Shown here piece after piece: positions 58,299 through 62,929 of a stretch of 62,929 bases of DNA. How positions within the stretch are numbered: position 1 is the first letter of the stretch; each line of letters opens with the position of its first letter. The notes below the pieces were generated by a model. It was not told where the DNA came from. It saw nothing but the letters and a program-made list of their open reading frames with translations, and ran no database searches. Origin of the DNA: Sphaerochaeta sp. (GTDB taxonomy: Bacteria > Spirochaetota > Spirochaetia > Sphaerochaetales > Sphaerochaetaceae); contig JAGYOG010000012.1 of the NCBI GenBank assembly GCA_018399495.1, positions 1 through 62,929 on the forward strand, read 5' to 3'. The translations under genes were made by a program, and so were the position numbers.

Positions 58299-59174
58299 AT
58301 GAAAAAGCATAAGCAGGATGTCGTACTTGATACTGACACCTTTAACGAAATAGATGACCAGTTCGCTTTGGCATATCTCCAACGAGCTTCCGACCGACTT
58401 AATCTCAAGGCGATATATGCTGCCCCCTTTCACAATGATAGGTCAAGCTCGGCAGGTGATGGGATGCAAAAGAGCTATGAGGAGATCGAGCGACTTCTTG
58501 AGCGTTTGGAGGTCCCTGAGACACCCCACTTCATGGGCTCAGACCGGTTCCTTTCCCGTAAAGATATCCCAGTTGCTTCAGGTGCTGTAGATGATCTCAT
58601 AGAGCGATCAAAGGGTTACAGCCAAGAGGATCCCCTTGTGATAATCGCTATCGGTGCGCTTACGAATATCGCATCGGCACTACTTGTCGATCCGACAATC
58701 GCGACACGAACGCATCTCTACTGGCTTGGGGGGCATCTACCAGGGTGGCCGGTCACTTACGAGTTCAACCTCTGTGGCGACATCAAGGCAACCCAGGTAG
58801 TTTTCGACTCTAAGATTCCGATGCATCTGATGCCCTGTGAGCCCGTATCATCCCATTTGTCATCCACAGTATGTGAGCTCGAGAGATACCTATCACATGA
58901 TGATAGACTCTGTACGTTTCTCTATGCGCGCTTCTGTGACTATCTTCCAGGTTCCTTCGGGGTCAAGGAGATTTGGGATGTGGCTCCCGTGGCCTGGTTG
59001 ACCCTGCCTGAGACGATCCAATCCTATTCGATCGCTCGTCCAAGGGTTAGTGAGGATGGTTCCTATATCATGGATCCTAGGAGGGGACAGATTGAGGTAG
59101 CCTTCAGACTGGATCGTGATGCAATCTTTTCCGATATGTTCGAACGACTGAATCCAAAGGGAAAGAGAAACTGA
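58299..59174 (+). CDS. Nucleoside hydrolase (IUNH family)
   Basis: This 291-aa enzyme cleaves nucleosides to base and ribose. The calcium/ribose site is 'LDTDTFNEIDDQFAL' with Asp11, Asp13, Asp19 and Asp20; the two-residue insertion before the Asp pair, compared with DTDPGxDD, marks a distinct subfamily. 'IAIGALTNIASAL' (near 114-126), 'EFNLCGD' (about 154-160) and 'IWDVAPVAW' (near 228-236, catalytic-side Asp) complete the family pattern. No signal peptide, so it acts on imported substrate. RBS AGGAG lies 7 bases upstream. Confidence 0.9.
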   Translation: MKKHKQDVVLDTDTFNEIDDQFALAYLQRASDRLNLKAIYAAPFHNDRSSSAGDGMQKSYEEIERLLERLEVPETPHFMGSDRFLSRKDIPVASGAVDDLIERSKGYSQEDPLVIIAIGALTNIASALLVDPTIATRTHLYWLGGHLPGWPVTYEFNLCGDIKATQVVFDSKIPMHLMPCEPVSSHLSSTVCELERYLSHDDRLCTFLYARFCDYLPGSFGVKEIWDVAPVAWLTLPETIQSYSIARPRVSEDGSYIMDPRRGQIEVAFRLDRDAIFSDMFERLNPKGKRN

Positions 59175-59177
59175 GAG

Positions 59178-60065
59178 ATGGACATCCTTAACTTCGGATC
59201 AATTAATATCGATCATGTCTATCAGGTCGATCATATCATACGTCCTGGGGAAACCCTTCCAAGTTCCTCTTACCATATCCATGCCGGAGGAAAGGGGGCT
59301 AACCAGTCTGTGGCCATCGTTCGGGCTGGTGGGTCGGTCAAGCATGCCGGGACAATCGGAGAGAATGGTCGTTGGCTCAAAGAGCTTCTGGATTCCTCTG
59401 GCGTTGACACCTCTTTGCTGCGGGTTACTGACGAGGTTGCAACTGGTCATACGATCATTCAGGTCGATAAGAGCGGACAGAATTCGATCATCCTTTTCGG
59501 AGGCGGAAACAATATGCAGGATGAGAGTTATATTCGAGCTGTCTTCGACTCTCTTACTGGAAAGGAGGTATTACTGATACAGAACGAGATCTCTTCACTA
59601 CCACTAATTTTGGAACTGGCATGTGATCGTCGCCTTCGTATCTGTATGAATCCTGCTCCCTTCACCGAGGGGCTTCTATCCTTACCACTAAATAGAGTTG
59701 AGATACTCATTTGTAACGAGACCGAAGCTCAAGGGTTGACAAGTAGTACTGAGGCGTCTCCCAAGGTGCTGATCGAGCATCTTTGTAGCCTCTACCCTGA
59801 GGTCCAGATTATCCTTACTGCAGGAGCCGACGGGGTCTACTGGAACGAGGGTTCAACCACCTACCATGAACCAGCACACCCTGCTCAAGTGGTCGATACT
59901 ACAGCAGCTGGCGATACGTTCATCGGCTATTTCCTTACATCCTTGGGAAAAGATTCTACTTTAAAGGAAGCTATCAGAATAGCATCTGATGCGGCCGCCT
60001 TGGCGGTTTCAAGGGAGGGGGCGATGGATTCCATCCCTTTCTCGAAGGAGATGGGTGCTAGGTAG
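59178..60065 (+). CDS. rbsK: Ribokinase (PfkB family)
   Basis: This 295-aa sugar kinase has 'GGKGANQSVA' (about 37-46), 'TIGENGRWLKELL', 'NETEA' near residue 180, and the C-terminal ATP/catalytic block 'DTTAAGDTFIGYFL' with the catalytic Asp of GD. It would phosphorylate ribose released by the adjacent hydrolase. The start is three bases after the hydrolase stop. The pair strongly implies ribonucleoside or riboside use. Confidence 0.9.
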   Translation: MDILNFGSINIDHVYQVDHIIRPGETLPSSSYHIHAGGKGANQSVAIVRAGGSVKHAGTIGENGRWLKELLDSSGVDTSLLRVTDEVATGHTIIQVDKSGQNSIILFGGGNNMQDESYIRAVFDSLTGKEVLLIQNEISSLPLILELACDRRLRICMNPAPFTEGLLSLPLNRVEILICNETEAQGLTSSTEASPKVLIEHLCSLYPEVQIILTAGADGVYWNEGSTTYHEPAHPAQVVDTTAAGDTFIGYFLTSLGKDSTLKEAIRIASDAAALAVSREGAMDSIPFSKEMGAR

Positions 60066-60417
60066 AATCTCCACATAATCCTCGTGCCGTGTTTCTAGGG
60101 GGTTATTTTGCAGGCTTTATTCGTGGTCTATGGAGGGGAAGGGGAATGCATTCCCCTACGCGCTTGGTGGCTATTCGGCTCCTCGTTTCTTGCTCCCCTA
60201 GCGGTCCGCAAGCCGGAGCCGGCCAATGCAGCGCTGAGTTTTCGATTTTTGGAATCAAGGGTATTCAGATCTTGGAACCATGGGTTTTAATATGAGATGA
60301 TTGAATTCAGTTGGTAGGCAAGTTATTCTGTTGCCCTAGCTTTCAAGCCACACCACGTTATCTGAGCTCATTTTGATCGTTACTGCTTTTTCTCTCTTAC
60401 TGTGGTATTGTGGAAGC
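60066..60417. repeat. Repeat copy 2: leader of the duplicated cassette
   Basis: This 352-bp non-coding stretch repeats 52577-53151. It contains AGGGGAATGCATTCCCCT (60140-60157, a perfect 18-bp palindrome), a GC-rich block with imperfect inverted arms (GCTCCCCTAGCGG, GTCCGCAAGCCGGAGC) and an AT-rich region before the kinase. It may combine a terminator for the upstream operon, a REP-like element and the kinase promoter. Confidence 0.7.
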
Positions 60418-61689
60418 ATGCAAACCATACGTGGGGCAAGTAAACGGGGACGGGTATTGGATGTTCGTCTTAGGACACATGATTATCTTGTCATCCTCAC
60501 TATCTTCTTTGCGATCTTCGCCTATCTGATACTAGACGGAAAGAACGAACTCTATCAGGTGATGAACGTCCGTACTCAAGTGATCATCCTTGCATCCCTC
60601 TCTGTTGTGGCCTGCGGCTGGTTCCTCTTAGCTAAAGGGCCAGTACCTCAGTTCTTGAGTATGGCATTTCTCGTACTATTCTCACTTCTTGTAATCCGTC
60701 TGTTGCTCTCTGAGATGGGAATTACACTGCTCTATTGCCTCCTACTCTTCTATGCCATCTCAGTGAAGCTCCCGAAAGCAAGCGGAATTCCGGTATCCTT
60801 GATGCTCGGAGGGATCATTCTCCTGCTAGAGGGGTTCAGAACCCTCTTCGGTATCAGCTTCCCACCACCATCGGTCTCAGAGCTATGGGCATCGAGGTTT
60901 CTGATTATAAGCATACTCATAACCTGTCACTATCTCTCTGTTACCAAGCAGAAAATCTTCGAGTATCATACCGAGCTTTTGCTTAAAGAACTTTACATCA
61001 ACAATCTGATCGATACGAACCTCGGGTTTCAGGACTTCGCCCTCCAGATCGAGAAGGAGTCGCGAATCGAGGAGAGATTGAGTATGACCCGAGAGATCCA
61101 TGATATAACGGGGTATACATTGATGAGCATCATCATGATGCTTGAATATGCTGAGGATTTGCTCCATTTGGGAAAGAGTCAGACTCTCAAGGAAATACTC
61201 GATCAGGCTCGCTTGCAGGCCCGTAATGGGCATGGGGAGATCAGGTCTGCCCTCAAGCAGTTGCGTACTATCGAAGATGTAGCCATCCCGTTGGAGAACC
61301 GGATCCTGAAGATTGTACAGAACTTTAAGAAGGTCACCCATATGGAAATCCAGCTTGAGTTCTCAAACTTCCAGGGCAGAAGATACAAGCGCTATGACCA
61401 TTTTCTCCTGCGGTATGTCCAGGAAGGGCTGACGAACGCATTCAGGCATGGGAAAGCTACAAAGGTGACTATGATCTTCTTCGAAGACAGTTCATCCCTT
61501 GTCGTGAGTATCGAAGACAATGGCCTTGGTAGTAAGGAGATCGTGGAGGGGATCGGACTCAAGGGGATGGCTGAAAGGATCGAGGACCTGTCTGGGACGC
61601 TCATGTATCAGTCGCTACCCACCGGATTCCTTTTAGTAGCAAGACTTCCGATCCTAAACCAAGAATTCATAGAATTGGAGGTACGTTAG
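60418..61689 (+). CDS. Sensor histidine kinase, HisKA_3 (NarX/LiaS-like) type
   Basis: This 423-aa membrane kinase has about six N-terminal helices (residues 20-180), a coiled linker, the dimerisation/phospho-acceptor helix 'MTREIHDITGYTLM' with His228, and an ATPase domain with 'VQEGLTNAFRHGKAT' (N box) and 'VSIEDNGLGSKEIVEGIGLKGMAERI' (G boxes). The ATG at 60418 is preferred over an upstream TTG at 60373; neither has a clear Shine-Dalgarno sequence. It abuts the response-regulator gene. No extracytoplasmic sensor domain is present, so it may sense within the membrane or through the transporter. Confidence 0.88.
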   Translation: MQTIRGASKRGRVLDVRLRTHDYLVILTIFFAIFAYLILDGKNELYQVMNVRTQVIILASLSVVACGWFLLAKGPVPQFLSMAFLVLFSLLVIRLLLSEMGITLLYCLLLFYAISVKLPKASGIPVSLMLGGIILLLEGFRTLFGISFPPPSVSELWASRFLIISILITCHYLSVTKQKIFEYHTELLLKELYINNLIDTNLGFQDFALQIEKESRIEERLSMTREIHDITGYTLMSIIMMLEYAEDLLHLGKSQTLKEILDQARLQARNGHGEIRSALKQLRTIEDVAIPLENRILKIVQNFKKVTHMEIQLEFSNFQGRRYKRYDHFLLRYVQEGLTNAFRHGKATKVTMIFFEDSSSLVVSIEDNGLGSKEIVEGIGLKGMAERIEDLSGTLMYQSLPTGFLLVARLPILNQEFIELEVR

Positions 61690-62379
61690 ATGTCGAACTC
61701 AAAGATACGAGTACAGCTTGTCGATGATCAGTTGTTGTTTGTCCACAGCCTAGCGCAGGTTATCATGAGTAGGGCCGATGATATAGTGATCACTAGCATC
61801 CAACACAACGGTGAAGATGCAATCCGAGCTGCACAGGAGGATCAACCTGATGTCCTAATTATGGACATCAAGATGCCTGGTATGGGTGGGGTGGAGGCTT
61901 CTCGAGCCATCCTCAAGCAATTCCCTCATATGAAGATCATGATGCTCACCACCTTCGATGAGGATGAGTATGTGTTTCAGGCTCTTGGGTATGGGGTCAA
62001 AGGATATCTCCTGAAGACGATTCTTCCGGAGGAGGTCATAACTGCCATCAGAGCCATCTATGCCGGGATTAACCAGATATCCCCTTCAGTTGTCTCCAAA
62101 CTGACCGAAAACCTGCGACTGCCTGATACTAAAAGATATTCAGAGAACACAAGGACTACTTCTTTACCCACATGGTTCATAGAACTTACGAGGCTTGAGA
62201 AGGAGATCCTGGAATTGGTGGTGCAAGGTTTTAGTAACAAGGAGATAGCGACTACTGCAAATCTGGCTGAACAGACTGTCAAGAACTACCTGACGAATAT
62301 CTATGGCAAGATGGGGGTCCACAAGCGCTCACAGGTGGTGAAACTCTACTTGCAGGATAGGATCGATGCATTCAAGTAG
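61690..62379 (+). CDS. Response regulator, NarL/LuxR type
   Basis: This 229-aa protein has a receiver with Asp59 ('VLIMDIKMPGMGGVEASRAIL'), acidic pair Asp12-Asp13 and Lys near residue 109, and a C-terminal LuxR helix-turn-helix ('LTRLEKEILELVVQGFSNKEIATTANLAEQTVKNYLTNIYGKMGV'). It starts at the base after the kinase stop, with GGAGG nine bases upstream inside the kinase gene. It should control the binding-protein gene 95 bp downstream. Confidence 0.92.
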   Translation: MSNSKIRVQLVDDQLLFVHSLAQVIMSRADDIVITSIQHNGEDAIRAAQEDQPDVLIMDIKMPGMGGVEASRAILKQFPHMKIMMLTTFDEDEYVFQALGYGVKGYLLKTILPEEVITAIRAIYAGINQISPSVVSKLTENLRLPDTKRYSENTRTTSLPTWFIELTRLEKEILELVVQGFSNKEIATTANLAEQTVKNYLTNIYGKMGVHKRSQVVKLYLQDRIDAFK

Positions 62380-62473
62380 TACCAATTGAGTACTCATCGA
62401 GGTACTAACGTACCTATCGGAACCGAAGAAGAGGAGGTATGCTGAGCCATCAATCGTAAAGGAGGACATGCAT

Positions 62474-62929
62474 ATGTCTACGACACACAGATGGAGAGCC
62501 ATAACTCTTCTTATCTTGTTAACAGGTACCATCCTGTTTGCAGGAGGCCAAGCGGACCAGAAGGCTGCTGACACCGAAAAAGTCCTGAAGGTATTCTCGT
62601 ATCAGTTCCACAACGAGGAGAACAGGGCTAAGATCATGGCAGATGCCTACATGGCTTCTCACCCTGACATTAAGATTATTGTTGAGGAGTATCCCTGGGA
62701 TACCTATTTCCAGAATCTTGAAGTCCGATTCGGAGCGAAGGAGCCGAACATCGACCTACTTGTGATGGATATTCCACTGATCGCCAACTACACCGAACGT
62801 GGGTATATCGAGGACCTCACCAAGTATATCCCCAGAGAGAAGTTCGTCGATGCTATCGCTGAGAAATCCCTCGATGCGGTTACTTATGGTGGAAAGATCA
62901 TGGCATCCCCGATGCAGAACTCCGATCAA
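62474..62929 (+). CDS. Sugar ABC transporter substrate-binding protein, copy 2 (partial)
   Basis: ATG at 62474 follows AAAGGAGGACATGCAT. The product starts MSTTHRWR with signal peptide '..LLILLTGTILFAGGQAD' and continues open for 152 codons to the window edge: 'VFSYQFHNEENRAKIMADAYM', 'DIKIIVEEYPWDTYFQNLEVRFGAKEPNIDLLVMDIPLIANYTERGY'. It matches the repaired 5' part of 55184-56568 almost base for base, so it shows what the undamaged N-terminus looks like. Confidence 0.88.
   Translation, partial: MSTTHRWRAITLLILLTGTILFAGGQADQKAADTEKVLKVFSYQFHNEENRAKIMADAYMASHPDIKIIVEEYPWDTYFQNLEVRFGAKEPNIDLLVMDIPLIANYTERGYIEDLTKYIPREKFVDAIAEKSLDAVTYGGKIMASPMQNSDQ

Noticed and set aside
1-62929. CRISPR array, tRNA or rRNA genes
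   Set aside because: No regularly spaced repeat-spacer pattern, cloverleaf-like tRNA sequence or rRNA core motif was seen on either strand.

Overview
The window looks like chromosomal DNA of a host-associated or sediment spirochaete, most likely of the Sphaerochaeta group. This is inferred from gene content: an Nqr-type sodium pump, sugar importers whose ATPase is not encoded beside them, YesMN-type regulation, binding proteins with Ala-Gly-Gly-type signal ends, and a 7TM-LuxR regulator. No rRNA, tRNA or CRISPR array was seen. Taxonomy is an inference, not a search result.

Layout. (1) 1-20.2 kb is clean, densely coded housekeeping DNA: pyridoxal-kinase-like and nucleosidase genes, a patatin phospholipase with a small partner, a radical SAM enzyme, UMP kinase, a lipid-type glycosyltransferase, nqrBCDEF (no nqrA) with a divergent LuxR regulator, a lipoprotein, a GGDEF gene split by a 154-bp hairpin-rich element, tag, a DUF4491-like gene, a GNAT gene and potC/potB. 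(2) 20.2-36.45 kb is an accessory or degraded block in which almost every gene is recognisable but frameshifted: potA, potD, a YghO-like acetyltransferase, a methyltransferase, a metallo-hydrolase, an IS200/IS605 remnant, a MEDS-HD-GYP sensor, an IS4-type transposase, serine-recombinase pieces, an ssb/AAA-ATPase (DUF4143) module with palindromic operators and a partial second copy, an IS1595 element with an 8-bp target duplication, and an IS1634-type element. (3) 36.8-48.1 kb is clean again: a glycoside-utilisation locus (GH42 beta-galactosidase, a six-hairpin glycosidase-like protein, a YesN/YesM two-component system, a CUT1 ABC importer, a 59-aa small ORF and a Gfo/Idh oxidoreductase). (4) 48.2-55.5 kb is frameshifted: a second Gfo/Idh gene, an MFS transporter, another recombinase piece, a methyltransferase-like gene and the first copy of a kinase/regulator/binding-protein cassette. 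(5) 55.5-62.9 kb is clean: binding protein, two permeases, nucleoside hydrolase and ribokinase, followed by a second, intact copy of kinase + regulator + binding protein that runs off the window.

How the genes work together. The 36.8-48.1 kb locus would sense, import and hydrolyse a galactoside-like glycan. The 52.6-62.9 kb locus pairs a NarL-type two-component system with a sugar-type ABC importer, nucleoside hydrolase and ribokinase, suggesting regulated uptake and breakdown of nucleosides or ribosides. The accessory block carries overlapping layers of mobile DNA. The alternation of perfectly open and densely frameshifted blocks, together with two copies of one sequence that differ mainly by small clustered indels, means sequence quality must be questioned before calling those genes true pseudogenes.
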